From CAG-826 sp964583155 (lineage in GTDB: Bacteria; Bacillota_I; Bacilli_A; RFN20; CAG-826), in contig CAZOUY010000001.1 of NCBI GenBank assembly GCA_964583155.1, positions 62,001 through 126,000 on the forward strand: a DNA stretch of 64,000 bases, in the 5' to 3' direction. The notes under the pieces are model-generated. The model ran no database searches. It worked only from the letters and a program-made list of their open reading frames with translations, and was not told the DNA's origin. A program made the translations under genes and the position numbers. Positions 16,611 through 25,228 of this stretch are shown one piece after another. Numbering within the stretch: the stretch's first letter is position 1; each line of letters starts with the position of its first letter.

Positions 16611-17729
16611 ATGAAAACTAAAGTAATGGTCGGGCTTTCCGGAGGCGTTGATTCCGCCATCGCCGCTTATTTATTAAAAAAGGAAGGTTATGAAGTGGTA
16701 GGCGGCTTCATGCGCAACTGGGATGCAATTACCAATGGTGATTATTTGGGTAATCCCACTTTAAACGATCCCTGTTGTCCCCAAGAAGCCGATTATGAGG
16801 ATGCTAAAAAGGTGGCAGAAATACTTCAAATCCCCTTATATCGCATCGATTTTATCGAAGAGTATTGGAATGAGGTCTTTGCCTATTTTTTAGATGAATA
16901 CAAAAAAGGAAGAACCCCTAATCCTGATATTTTTTGTAATAAATATATTAAATTTGATTCTTTTTTGCAATTTGCGCGCGCTCAGGGCTGCCAATATATC
17001 GCAACCGGTCACTATGCGAAAAAAATCGTGCAGAATGGGCATACTTACTTAAAAAAGGCTCATGATTTGAGTAAGGATCAGACCTACTTTCTTTCCCAAA
17101 TCAACGAAGAGCAGATTGCCGCTTGTCTTTTCCCGCTTGGCGATATCGATAAGATCGAAGTCCGAACTATGGCGGAAGAGCTCGATCTTCCCATTGCCCA
17201 TAAAAAGGATTCAACCGGGGTCTGCTTTATTGGCGAAAGACGATTCAAGCAGTTTTTGCAAAATTATTTTCCAGCGCAACGCGGTGATATAGTCGATATT
17301 GATTCCAAGAAGGTCATCGGTCAACATGATGGAGTGTTATATTACACATTAGGCCAACGCAAGGGCCTTGGAATCGGAGGAATCCGTGGAACGAGCAATC
17401 ATTCGTGGTTTGTATGTGGGAAGAATGTTGAAAAGAATATACTTTATGTCGCCGATAATCCATGCAATGATGCATTATTAACCACTAAAGCAGTTATTAA
17501 TCGCGTTAATTGGATTGGCGAAAAACCAAATTTGTCTTTTCATGTCAATGTCAAATTCCGCTATCGTCAAAAGGATTTAGGTGCGACTATTGTGCGTTTT
17601 CAAGATGATATCTTGGAGTTGCTTTTTGATGCTCCATATGCCGCTATTACTCCGGGGCAAGCAGCGGTTTTTTATGATGATGACGGCGTTATGCTTGGTG
17701 GCGGGATTATCGATCAAAACATTAAATAG
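16611..17729 (+). CDS. mnmA: tRNA-specific 2-thiouridylase
   Basis: Makes 2-thiouridine at the wobble position of Lys, Glu and Gln tRNAs using sulfur relayed from a cysteine desulfurase. 372 residues. PP-loop SGGVDSA near residue 9, catalytic cysteine in NPDIFCNKYIKF near 105, second catalytic cysteine in STGVCFIGER near 204, and the Firmicutes-type CCPQEADYEDA segment near 58. The C-terminal beta-barrel (GQRKGLGIGG, PGQAAVFYDD) is intact. Confidence 0.96.
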   Translation: MKTKVMVGLSGGVDSAIAAYLLKKEGYEVVGGFMRNWDAITNGDYLGNPTLNDPCCPQEADYEDAKKVAEILQIPLYRIDFIEEYWNEVFAYFLDEYKKGRTPNPDIFCNKYIKFDSFLQFARAQGCQYIATGHYAKKIVQNGHTYLKKAHDLSKDQTYFLSQINEEQIAACLFPLGDIDKIEVRTMAEELDLPIAHKKDSTGVCFIGERRFKQFLQNYFPAQRGDIVDIDSKKVIGQHDGVLYYTLGQRKGLGIGGIRGTSNHSWFVCGKNVEKNILYVADNPCNDALLTTKAVINRVNWIGEKPNLSFHVNVKFRYRQKDLGATIVRFQDDILELLFDAPYAAITPGQAAVFYDDDGVMLGGGIIDQNIK

Positions 17730-17770
17730 AAAAAAACATAAAAAATATTGATATTAATAAAAATATAGTC

Positions 17771-17791
17771 TTTTTTTTTTTTTTTTTTTTT
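17771..17791 (+). repeat. Homopolymer of 21 T
   Basis: Twenty-one T in a row lie 41 bases after the mnmA stop, in a gene-free AT-rich stretch (17730-18025). Such a tract is prone to length change by slippage. It is not preceded by a strong hairpin, so it is not a simple terminator tail. Confidence 0.9.
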
Positions 17792-17818
17792 GACGCATTA
17801 TTTAAAAATTGCTTTTAT

Positions 17819-17847
17819 AAAAGCGTGCAGAAGTTGCCCGCTTTTTT
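17819..17847 (+). terminator. Intrinsic terminator downstream of mnmA
   Basis: Stem AAAAGCG/CGCTTTT continues through a single mismatch into GCA/TGC with a 5-base loop, followed by six T. The left arm also belongs to an overlapping palindrome (GCTTTTATAAAAGC, 17811-17824), so two folds are possible. Confidence 0.65.
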
Positions 17848-17887
17848 ACTTATTGTCGAAAAACCGCTATTCTAAAATTGCGAAATG

Positions 17888-17913
17888 TCATTTTTATTTA
17901 TAAATAAAAATGA
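17888..17913. repeat. 26-base perfect palindrome
   Basis: TCATTTTTATTTA and its exact reverse complement meet at 17900/17901 with no loop. A wider inverted repeat (GTCATTTTT with AAAAATGAC) allows a second fold. It lies about 110 bases before the RDD gene. It may be an operator or an RNA hairpin; no function is evident. Confidence 0.85.
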
Positions 17914-18025
17914 AAAAAATGACGATCACGTTATAAAAGTCCTAAAAAATAAACAAAATAAACTAGAAAAGTTCCATTTATATACTTATTTCTATTTATT
18001 AGTTTTATAAAAAGAGGTGCTATCC

Positions 18026-18958
18026 ATGAAATCAGTAGATTCCGCTCAATCATTATCAGGAAACGTCAGCAACGAGAAAAAGTTTGTTAAGGCGCCAACT
18101 ATCCGCCGTCTCGTGGCGTTTTTGCTTGATTTTGTCTTACTTGTCGTCTGTACGGGGATTCTTTATACTCTGGCGGTTCGGCCGATTGCGACCTCGATGT
18201 CCTCTTACAAAAAATCCTATCAAGAATTTAAAGAGGTGCTTTACGAATCGGGACTCTATGAATCTCATGAAAAAGTCGAATATATCAAGATATATGAAAA
18301 TTCCGATCATGATTTCTATTATATTGATGAGAAATTGACGGCATTCTATGAGAATTATGATCAAGTGGAAAACTACACGAAGATTAAAGCGAATCATATT
18401 GAAAACACCATAGAAGAGAATCGTTTGTTTTATTTAGATGAGCAAGGCACCTATTTGCCTATCGAATCAAAATTAACAAGTGAAGAGATGAAGGCATGGC
18501 TGAAAAGCAATGTCGATAATGCTATCACCGGTATTTTGGAAAATAGTGAAGCATGGCTTGCGAAAGCCACGGTTGTGAGCGAGCATTTGATACGTCAATT
18601 AGCGGTGACTCTCATTATTACGTCCTTGATATTTTATCTCGTTTTTCCTTTGGCTTTTAAAGGACCTACCATCGGCAAAAAATTGATGGGCTTAAGGGTC
18701 TATAATTTCAAAAAGAAAAATTATTCGCCCACACCATTACAGCTCTTGCTACGCTATTTTTTCTTCGTTCTTATCGAAATATTAATCGGAATTTATACAT
18801 TAGGAATCGTGCCCTTGGCTTCCTTTTTGGTTGCCTCCGCGACTAAAAAAGGCCAAGCCTTCCATGATTTTATTTCATCAACATCCGTTTGCGAATATCA
18901 AGAAGAAAAGGTTAATCCCGAAGATTCTTTTACGAAACAAGCACAAGCCATTCAATAG
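18026..18958 (+). CDS. RDD-family membrane protein with large extracytoplasmic insertion
   Basis: Unknown-function membrane protein of 310 residues. Three hydrophobic regions fit the RDD fold: RLVAFLLDFVLLVVCTGILY near residue 32 (with the family's Arg and Asp), LAVTLIITSLIFYLVFPL near 192, and FFFVLIEILIGIYTLGIVPLA near 245. GPTIGKKLMGLRV and KKGQAFHDFISST are characteristic RDD text. Between the first two membrane segments are about 135 charged, tyrosine-rich residues, much longer than in a minimal RDD protein. ATG 18026 follows GAGGTG by 6 bases. It sits alone behind a long non-coding gap. RDD proteins have been proposed as ion-related transporters, but nothing here proves that. Confidence 0.8.
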   Translation: MKSVDSAQSLSGNVSNEKKFVKAPTIRRLVAFLLDFVLLVVCTGILYTLAVRPIATSMSSYKKSYQEFKEVLYESGLYESHEKVEYIKIYENSDHDFYYIDEKLTAFYENYDQVENYTKIKANHIENTIEENRLFYLDEQGTYLPIESKLTSEEMKAWLKSNVDNAITGILENSEAWLAKATVVSEHLIRQLAVTLIITSLIFYLVFPLAFKGPTIGKKLMGLRVYNFKKKNYSPTPLQLLLRYFFFVLIEILIGIYTLGIVPLASFLVASATKKGQAFHDFISSTSVCEYQEEKVNPEDSFTKQAQAIQ

Positions 18959-18970
18959 GGAGGGGTCATG

Positions 18971-19972
18971 ATGGAATATCAAAATGTCGTTTTTTGGAAC
19001 GTTAGCGAAATGATTAAGGATGAAGAAACCGGCGCTTATTCTTTATTAAGACTACCTTTAGCATGCGAAAAAGAGATGCTTGCGCAAGGAAAAAGAATGA
19101 ACCGTACGGCGATTGGTGTGGAATTGCGTTTTCGCATCAAGGATGAAGTCACCTTTCGCTTCCTTTCAAAGGATAAGGAAGGAACACGAGCGTATCTATA
19201 TCATGGAAGCGTTCAAGCCGGATGGGAAGAAACCTATTTCACCATCACTCGGGAAATAAAGGAAATAACGATCCGCCCTAATTATCCACAAGAGGGCGTT
19301 CGTGCAATCAATGCGATGAAGGATTCACGCTATTGTACGGAGGTATTTCGCCTCGTTTTTGACGCTAGTGAGGTCCAATTTGTCGATCTAAAAGGAGAAT
19401 GCCTTCCGCTTTTGCAAGATGATTTGCCTTCGAAGCGTTATCTTTCGTATGGCTCAAGCATCACTGCCGGATCCTTAACATATATTCCGCAGCTTACTTA
19501 TCCCTTTTTAGTGGCTAAGGAGCTGAAGCATGATCTGATTAACGTCGGATTTCCCGGAAGCTGTCGCTTGGAAAAAGAGGTTGCCGACTATCTTGCAAAA
19601 CGAAATGATTATGCGATTGCCACTATTGAGCTAGGCATTAATGTCATCGGTGAATGGAGCGTCATTGAATTTCAAGAAAAGGTCCATTACTTTTTAAATC
19701 GCGTTATTAAAAGTCATCCCGAGGTTCAATTCTATGTTTTGGATATTTTCCCGTATTTTAATACCTCATGCGGCACTGATGATGAAAAGGTCGTCGCATT
19801 TACAAAGGTTGTTCAAGATGAAGTGCAATCGCTTCATGCTTCAAATGTGCGTTTTCTATCCGCTTCCACGCTTTTAACATCGCGCGCTAATTTATCATCG
19901 GATCTTGTTCATCCTGATCTTGATGGTCATCTTGAGATTGCCGCGAATCTAATCAAACAAATTAATCAATGA
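18971..19972 (+). CDS. SGNH/GDSL-family hydrolase (probable carbohydrate esterase)
   Basis: About 333 residues, cytoplasmic (no signal peptide). An N-terminal beta-rich domain of ~150 residues precedes an SGNH hydrolase domain: block I SYGSSITAGS with the catalytic Ser near residue 157, block II NVGFPGSCRLEKEVADYL with the oxyanion Gly, block III TIELGIN (in place of GxND), and block V SDLVHPDLDGH with the catalytic Asp and His. This two-domain layout resembles acetyl esterases that remove acetyl groups from glycans. The strong GGGAGGGG site fits either ATG 18968 or 18971. It stands 17 bases before the histidine kinase of the glycan locus, so it probably deacetylates the imported sugar. Confidence 0.8.
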   Translation: MEYQNVVFWNVSEMIKDEETGAYSLLRLPLACEKEMLAQGKRMNRTAIGVELRFRIKDEVTFRFLSKDKEGTRAYLYHGSVQAGWEETYFTITREIKEITIRPNYPQEGVRAINAMKDSRYCTEVFRLVFDASEVQFVDLKGECLPLLQDDLPSKRYLSYGSSITAGSLTYIPQLTYPFLVAKELKHDLINVGFPGSCRLEKEVADYLAKRNDYAIATIELGINVIGEWSVIEFQEKVHYFLNRVIKSHPEVQFYVLDIFPYFNTSCGTDDEKVVAFTKVVQDEVQSLHASNVRFLSASTLLTSRANLSSDLVHPDLDGHLEIAANLIKQINQ

Positions 19973-19989
19973 TTTAAAGAGGGGATTGT

Positions 19990-21747
19990 ATGCGAAAATC
20001 AGTTTCGAGAAAAAGAGAATCGATTTTCCTACTAATGTTAACGGCATTGGTCCTTTTTAGTATTGTCATTGCGAATGCGATAATCATCTATCGAAGTCAG
20101 AAGAGAAGTCTGGTTGATCAGTTTCAAAATGTTACGGAGCGCGTTAGCGATTCCATGGAGGAATCGTTGAACAATCTCAATTACACTTTTACGACTTTCT
20201 TTATGGATGAGGAATTTCAAAATGCCGCCACTAATATCAAGGAAGAAGTGCAATTTGAAGATGTACAACGGATCGAACAGCATTTTGAATTGCTGATGTC
20301 AACCAATTCTGTTTTGATTAAGGGCTGCTGTTTCATCCCCGTTGATGATAACGATGAATTTCTATTGAATAATCTTATCTTCAGCGGATTTGATCTCTTG
20401 CTCCTTAATAACAATATTGATGATATGCTGAACACCGCTAATACGGAGCCATATTTAAAAGGCGCGCTCTTTTATAAAAAAATTGTCTTCTTTGATGGCG
20501 ACAACACCGACTTTTTTGTTTTAGCGCGCAACATCTTAAGCATCGACAACAATTCGCTCTATCAAAGAATCGGCCTCGGAGTTTTATATCTCAGTCGACC
20601 TTCGATCAATAATATTTTGCGTTATGTCAATCAGTTCAATGGAATCACCGCCTTTATTAAAGCCGATGATGAGATCATCTTTAGTTCGCATCAAAATATC
20701 AACTATGAGGACTTTAATAACAAGCGCTACTATTCCTCATCTGGCTCGATCAATTTTTTAAATTGGTATCTTGAAACTTTCTTTGATTCCAAGATCATCA
20801 GTAATAATCTTTTAACTACCTATGCAAGCTCCTTCATTATCATGATTGTGGCTATTATCGGCTTTATGATTCTATATGCGTATATTAGTCTTCATAGCCG
20901 ACAATCATTGGATTATCTTTTCACAAGCTTCTCGAAGATACGCGATACAAATGAATTGACTACCATCGCTTTAACGGGAACAAGCGATGTTGATAAGGTG
21001 ATCGATTCCTATAACGACATGGTCGCGAGTATTAATTCTTTAAATGAAGAAATTTCCATCGAAAAAGAGAAATCTCTCATGCTGCAGTTGGAAAGTGTTG
21101 AATATCAGTTGAACAGCTTGCAATCGCAAATCAATAAGCATTTTTTAATTAATGTATTGAATATCATCCGCTCCCTTGTTAATTTGCAAAACACCGAGAA
21201 GGCCAAATATTGCATCGAAAATCTAAGTGAATTTCTCCGTTATTCCTTAACGCTAGAGCCTAATTCCACTATTGAAAAGGAAATCGAGGCAGCGTCAAGC
21301 TATTTGAATATCCAGCTAATTCGCTATCCGAATATCATCTATCGGATTGCCTGCGATGAATCGTTAAAGAGCTTGGTTGTTCCCAAAGTGCTTTTGCAGC
21401 CGATTATTGAAAATTGCTTTATGCACGGCTTTTCCGAAAAAAGAGGAATTATTACGATCCGCTGCTATCAGGATGGAAAGTATGCATATTTGGATGTCGA
21501 AAATGATAATTCATCGTTAAGTGTGGCGGAAATGGATGATTTAAATAATCACATTGCGAATTTGAATATTATTAAGGAAGAAATAGTGGCGGATAATGAA
21601 CGTCATCATGGTGTCGCCCTAATCAATATTCAAAAGCGATTGACGCTTTTATATGGCCCTGACGCGACTTTACGATTTGTTTTAGGGAAAGATGGAAATA
21701 CTATAGTCAGAATTATGATTCCATTGGGGGTGAAGATTAATGCTTAA
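19990..21747 (+). CDS. Sensor histidine kinase, YesM/LytS type
   Basis: Membrane kinase of 585 residues. Membrane helix 1 is near residues 14-33 (LLMLTALVLFSIVIANAIII), then a ~240-residue extracellular sensor domain, helix 2 near 277-300, a HAMP-like linker, the His_kinase domain with phospho-acceptor His in QINKHFLINVLNII (usual text is QINPHFLYN), and an ATPase domain with IIENCFMHGF (N box) and GVALINIQKRL (G2). Strong ribosome site GAGGGGATTGT. It overlaps the response regulator gene by 8 bases, and together they should sense an oligosaccharide or binding protein and control the transporter operon downstream. Confidence 0.93.
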   Translation: MRKSVSRKRESIFLLMLTALVLFSIVIANAIIIYRSQKRSLVDQFQNVTERVSDSMEESLNNLNYTFTTFFMDEEFQNAATNIKEEVQFEDVQRIEQHFELLMSTNSVLIKGCCFIPVDDNDEFLLNNLIFSGFDLLLLNNNIDDMLNTANTEPYLKGALFYKKIVFFDGDNTDFFVLARNILSIDNNSLYQRIGLGVLYLSRPSINNILRYVNQFNGITAFIKADDEIIFSSHQNINYEDFNNKRYYSSSGSINFLNWYLETFFDSKIISNNLLTTYASSFIIMIVAIIGFMILYAYISLHSRQSLDYLFTSFSKIRDTNELTTIALTGTSDVDKVIDSYNDMVASINSLNEEISIEKEKSLMLQLESVEYQLNSLQSQINKHFLINVLNIIRSLVNLQNTEKAKYCIENLSEFLRYSLTLEPNSTIEKEIEAASSYLNIQLIRYPNIIYRIACDESLKSLVVPKVLLQPIIENCFMHGFSEKRGIITIRCYQDGKYAYLDVENDNSSLSVAEMDDLNNHIANLNIIKEEIVADNERHHGVALINIQKRLTLLYGPDATLRFVLGKDGNTIVRIMIPLGVKINA

Positions 21748-23125
21748 AATATATATTGTGGATGATGAAGAGCTGATCATCGAGGAACTCCGAAATCTTA
21801 TCTATTATGAAAGCTATGGCTATGAAATATGCGGTTACTCCACCGATCCGGTTGCCGCCCAAAAGGAAATCATCGAATCGAAGCCACAGCTCGTGATATG
21901 TGATGTTTCAATGGGAAAGATGAACGGATTCCAATTGTTTGACACGATTCGAAATCTACTTCCGAATATTAAATTTTGCTTTTTGAGTGCTTATGATAAT
22001 TTTGAATATGTTCAAGAGGCCGTCCGCCTTGGGGCGATTCGCTATTTGAAAAAGCCGATTCGGGTGCCGGAACTTATCAACCTTTTAGAGGAGATTAAAA
22101 CCCAGGTCGCCAATGATTTTAATAATCGGGTTTTTGCTTCGATTATTAACCATTCATTTGTGGAAAACGACACGGTTTTAGAGGAATTATTCCGCGATAA
22201 TCCCAATCTTCCGCAAAATAATAGCAATCGAATTGTCGTCTTTACCGGTGAAGAAGCCTCCAATACCAATATCGATGGCATTTGCGGTTATGTTAACCGA
22301 TTATACGCTGATGATAAGATGGCAATTTATTTGGTGAGCAAAGCGGATCTGAAGCTTTTAGAGCAATATACGCTCAAGAATCAGTTGTCGTGTGGCGTTA
22401 GTGAAGAATTCTTCAATTATGAAAAGATATCGAAGCATCTTCGGGTCGCGCGCATTGCTAGCAAAGAAAGGTTTATTACGGATGAGAATAGCTTTACCAT
22501 TTATAGTCCGAATAAAAGATTGGAAAATGTCTTAGCGGAAATCGATAAATCGCGCAGTACCTATGAATTGCATACCATCATCAAAAATCTGAAGAAATTG
22601 ATTATCGATAATGACATTAAGGCTTATGATCTTCAAAAGATCTACAAGAGCATTATTTTTAACATGGTTAAATTCGGTATCATCGGCTATGATGAAAAAT
22701 TAGCGGAGATTTCCATTCTCGATTATTACAATAATTTCACGGAAATGATCAATGATCTATTGAGTAATTTTGAAGAGAAAAGTGAGGTTGATGAGACCGG
22801 CACGATCATCGGTGATGTAATACGAGAATTAGAGCAGAATGTCGATAAGAGACTAACCTTATCCTATTTTGCTAACAAGTATAATTATAATTCCTCCTAC
22901 TTCAGTCAATTATTCAAAAAGATCTGCGGATGCTCTTTTGCGGAGTATTTTATCAATCTTAAGATGAATAAAGCGAAGCATTTGATTACGACAACCGACA
23001 TGTCATTAACGCATATTGCTTTGGAGGTCGGCTATGATGATTACTATCATTTCTCGAAGATGTTCAAGAAATATACCGGCCATTCTCCTACGGATTATCG
23101 CGATTTGGCCATTAAGAAACGTTAA
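21740..23125 (+). CDS. Response regulator with AraC-type DNA-binding domain (YesN type)
   Basis: 461-residue partner of the kinase. The receiver domain (residues 1-120) has the acidic pair DDEE near residue 8, the phospho-acceptor Asp in LVICDVSMGKMNG near 55, and KKP near 104. A central linker of ~210 residues follows, then two AraC helix-turn-helix units from about residue 365 ending YDDYYHFSKMFKKYTGHSPTDYR. It most likely activates the promoter at 23194, whose -35 box is poor, as expected for an activator-dependent promoter. Confidence 0.94.
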   Translation: MLKIYIVDDEELIIEELRNLIYYESYGYEICGYSTDPVAAQKEIIESKPQLVICDVSMGKMNGFQLFDTIRNLLPNIKFCFLSAYDNFEYVQEAVRLGAIRYLKKPIRVPELINLLEEIKTQVANDFNNRVFASIINHSFVENDTVLEELFRDNPNLPQNNSNRIVVFTGEEASNTNIDGICGYVNRLYADDKMAIYLVSKADLKLLEQYTLKNQLSCGVSEEFFNYEKISKHLRVARIASKERFITDENSFTIYSPNKRLENVLAEIDKSRSTYELHTIIKNLKKLIIDNDIKAYDLQKIYKSIIFNMVKFGIIGYDEKLAEISILDYYNNFTEMINDLLSNFEEKSEVDETGTIIGDVIRELEQNVDKRLTLSYFANKYNYNSSYFSQLFKKICGCSFAEYFINLKMNKAKHLITTTDMSLTHIALEVGYDDYYHFSKMFKKYTGHSPTDYRDLAIKKR

Positions 23126-23176
23126 TAAATATATATAAAAAAAGTACAAAATTTAAGTAATTCCACTCCATTTTTC

Positions 23177-23190
23177 TGAAAACCCTTTCA
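23177..23190 (+). promoter_or_regulatory. cre-like (CcpA/LacI-family) site before the transporter operon
   Basis: TGAAAACCCTTTCA agrees with the CcpA site TGWAANCGNTNWCA at 13 of 14 positions; the mismatch falls in the central CG, here CC. It lies between the -35 region and the -10 box of the operon promoter, where binding would block RNA polymerase. Confidence 0.45.
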
Positions 23191-23193
23191 TTT

Positions 23194-23199
23194 TACAAT
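23194..23199 (+). promoter_or_regulatory. -10 box of the glycan transporter operon
   Basis: TACAAT matches the sigma-A -10 at 5 of 6 positions; the hexamer 17 bases upstream (TTTTTC) is poor. Transcription would begin near 23206, which rules out an ATG at 23198 and supports 23228 as the first start codon. Confidence 0.5.
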
Positions 23200-23227
23200 G
23201 AGGCTAGAAAAATGGGTGGTTTTTTTA

Positions 23228-24271
23228 ATGGAGAATATTATTGAAGAACAAGTGGTAATTAACCAGCCTTCCAAACGTGAGAAAAGAAGGTTAAAGAAAG
23301 AGCAGGAAAAAGCACAAAAAGCATTTATGGAGCAGCTCAATCCCATGACAAAGAAACAGAAGTTTCAACGCTTATTACGGGCAATTTGGGATCACCGCGT
23401 TTTCTATTTAATGCTTTTACCATCGTTTATTTTGCTTTGTATTTTTGCTTATCAACCGATGTATGGTGTCATCATCGCTTTTAAAAAATACTCACCTCGG
23501 CTTGGTATTTTTGGAAGTAAATGGGTTGGCTTTGAGCATTTCAATCTCCTATTTTCGAAGAATGGATTGGGAGATGTTTTTTGGAACGCTTTTAAAAATA
23601 CGATCGTTTTGAACGTATTAAAGCTTATTTTCGGCTTTCCGGCCTCGATTATTTTAGCGATTCAAATTAATGCATGTCGTAATAAAACATTTAAGAATAT
23701 TATTCAAACCTTAGTATATTTGCCCCACTTCGTCTCGTGGGTCGTAGTTTCGGGATTGATTTTTGCATTGCTCAACGAAAGAACAGGGTCGTTATATCAT
23801 CTTTTGACATCCTTAGGCTTGAATCTCAACGTCTTTGGGGATGGCAAACAGTTTTTAGTGCTTTTGATTATCAGTGATATTTGGAAAGAAGTAGGCTGGG
23901 GCGCCATCATCTATTTGGCGGCTCTTTCGGGCATTTCCGCGGATCTATATGAAGCGGCGGAAATCGATGGGGCCAACACCTTTCAACAATTCTTCCATAT
24001 TACTTTGCCACAGCTGATGCCGACGATTTCCATCATGCTGATTTTAAGAATCGGAGGTTTGATCGGTGGTGGCTTTGACCAAGTCTATAACCTTTATAAT
24101 ACCCAAGTCTATGATGTAGCCGATATTTTGGACACCTTCATCTACCGCTATGGAATCGGGGAAGGGCAGTTTGAATTAGGAACGGCGGTCGGACTTTTAT
24201 CGAATGTCATTAACATTGCGCTCTTACTTTTCGCAAATCAAGTAGTGGCCTTCATTAATAAGGAGAGATGA
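23228..24271 (+). CDS. ABC sugar transporter permease, LplB family
   Basis: Inner permease subunit of a carbohydrate ABC importer. About 347 residues: a charged cytoplasmic N-terminal tail (PSKREKRRLKKEQEK), then about six membrane helices starting HRVFYLMLLPSFILLCIF. The MalF-type coupling loop is EAAEIDGANTFQQFFHITLPQLMP near residue 240, the contact for the ATPase. The start at 23228 follows a GGGTGG site and lies downstream of the predicted transcription start. It is the first gene of an operon with the second permease (overlapping start), lipoprotein, hydrolases and ATPase. Confidence 0.92.
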   Translation: MENIIEEQVVINQPSKREKRRLKKEQEKAQKAFMEQLNPMTKKQKFQRLLRAIWDHRVFYLMLLPSFILLCIFAYQPMYGVIIAFKKYSPRLGIFGSKWVGFEHFNLLFSKNGLGDVFWNAFKNTIVLNVLKLIFGFPASIILAIQINACRNKTFKNIIQTLVYLPHFVSWVVVSGLIFALLNERTGSLYHLLTSLGLNLNVFGDGKQFLVLLIISDIWKEVGWGAIIYLAALSGISADLYEAAEIDGANTFQQFFHITLPQLMPTISIMLILRIGGLIGGGFDQVYNLYNTQVYDVADILDTFIYRYGIGEGQFELGTAVGLLSNVINIALLLFANQVVAFINKER

Positions 24272-24273
24272 TT

Positions 24274-25194
24274 ATGGACGAATTGATACTGAAAGACATT
24301 CAAGATAAGAAAATCAAAAAGAAATTCAAAATCACGGGCGGGATGGTTTTAAGAACCATCAACGTGGTCTTGCTCGTCTTAATTGCGTTCACGATGGTTT
24401 ATCCGTTTTGGGAAATTCTCATGAAATCATTTATGACCGATAAGGACATCATTAGCTCGACACATTTCTTATGGCCCAAGACCTGGCAATTCGATGGCTA
24501 TAGCACGATTTTTACCGATAAAACCTACAATTTCGGTCGGGCCTTCTTAAATTCGGTCTTCGTTACGGTCGTTGATACGGTCTATCAGCTCGTTATCACC
24601 ACCTTGACAGCGTATGCCTTGAGCAAAAAGACCTTACCGGGAAAGCGATTCTTTCACTTCTTCTATATTTTCACGATGTATTTTGGTGGCGGAATGATCC
24701 CGTATTACTTGGTCATTCAAAAGCTGGGATTGGTCAACCAAATCTGGGTATTGATCATTCCATCCTTTATCTCGATTTATAACGTTCTCATTATGAAGTC
24801 GTTCTTCCAGAGCTTCCCGCAGGAGCTGTTGGAAGCCGCTAAAATCGATGGCGCCGGTGAACTTGGAGCGTTTATAAGAGTCGTTTTACCGCTCTCGAAA
24901 GCGATCTTAGCGACGATCGCCCTCTTTATCGCCGTTGGGGTTTGGAATAACTGGTATACGACCATGTTATACATTCAGGACCCATCCTTAAGACCGATGG
25001 CGTACACTCTGCAGGTCATCATCGAAAAGTCGCGCGGTGCGAGTGCCGATCCCGGAGGCGTAGGCATGGAGGTCATCGGAGAATCGGTCCAATATGCGGC
25101 CATTATCGTCTCCACACTACCGATTATTATTATTTATCCGTTCTTACAGAAGCATTTTACCAAAGGCGTAATGATCGGATCAATAAAAGGATAA
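24274..25194 (+). CDS. ABC sugar transporter permease, YtcP/LplC family
   Basis: Second permease of the importer, 306 residues, about six membrane helices (first TINVVLLVLIAFTMVYPFWEI). The coupling loop EAAKIDGAGELGAFIRVVLPLSK near residue 186 and the C-terminal sequence ending TKGVMIGSIKG are typical of the LplC/YtcP branch that imports complex oligosaccharides. ATG 24274 is preferred because AAGGAG lies 8 bases upstream; ATG 24268 is too close. The gene before it ends at 24271. Confidence 0.92.
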   Translation: MDELILKDIQDKKIKKKFKITGGMVLRTINVVLLVLIAFTMVYPFWEILMKSFMTDKDIISSTHFLWPKTWQFDGYSTIFTDKTYNFGRAFLNSVFVTVVDTVYQLVITTLTAYALSKKTLPGKRFFHFFYIFTMYFGGGMIPYYLVIQKLGLVNQIWVLIIPSFISIYNVLIMKSFFQSFPQELLEAAKIDGAGELGAFIRVVLPLSKAILATIALFIAVGVWNNWYTTMLYIQDPSLRPMAYTLQVIIEKSRGASADPGGVGMEVIGESVQYAAIIVSTLPIIIIYPFLQKHFTKGVMIGSIKG

Positions 25195-25228
25195 TATTTC
25201 ATATTTCAAACGAAAGGAGAAAAAAGAT

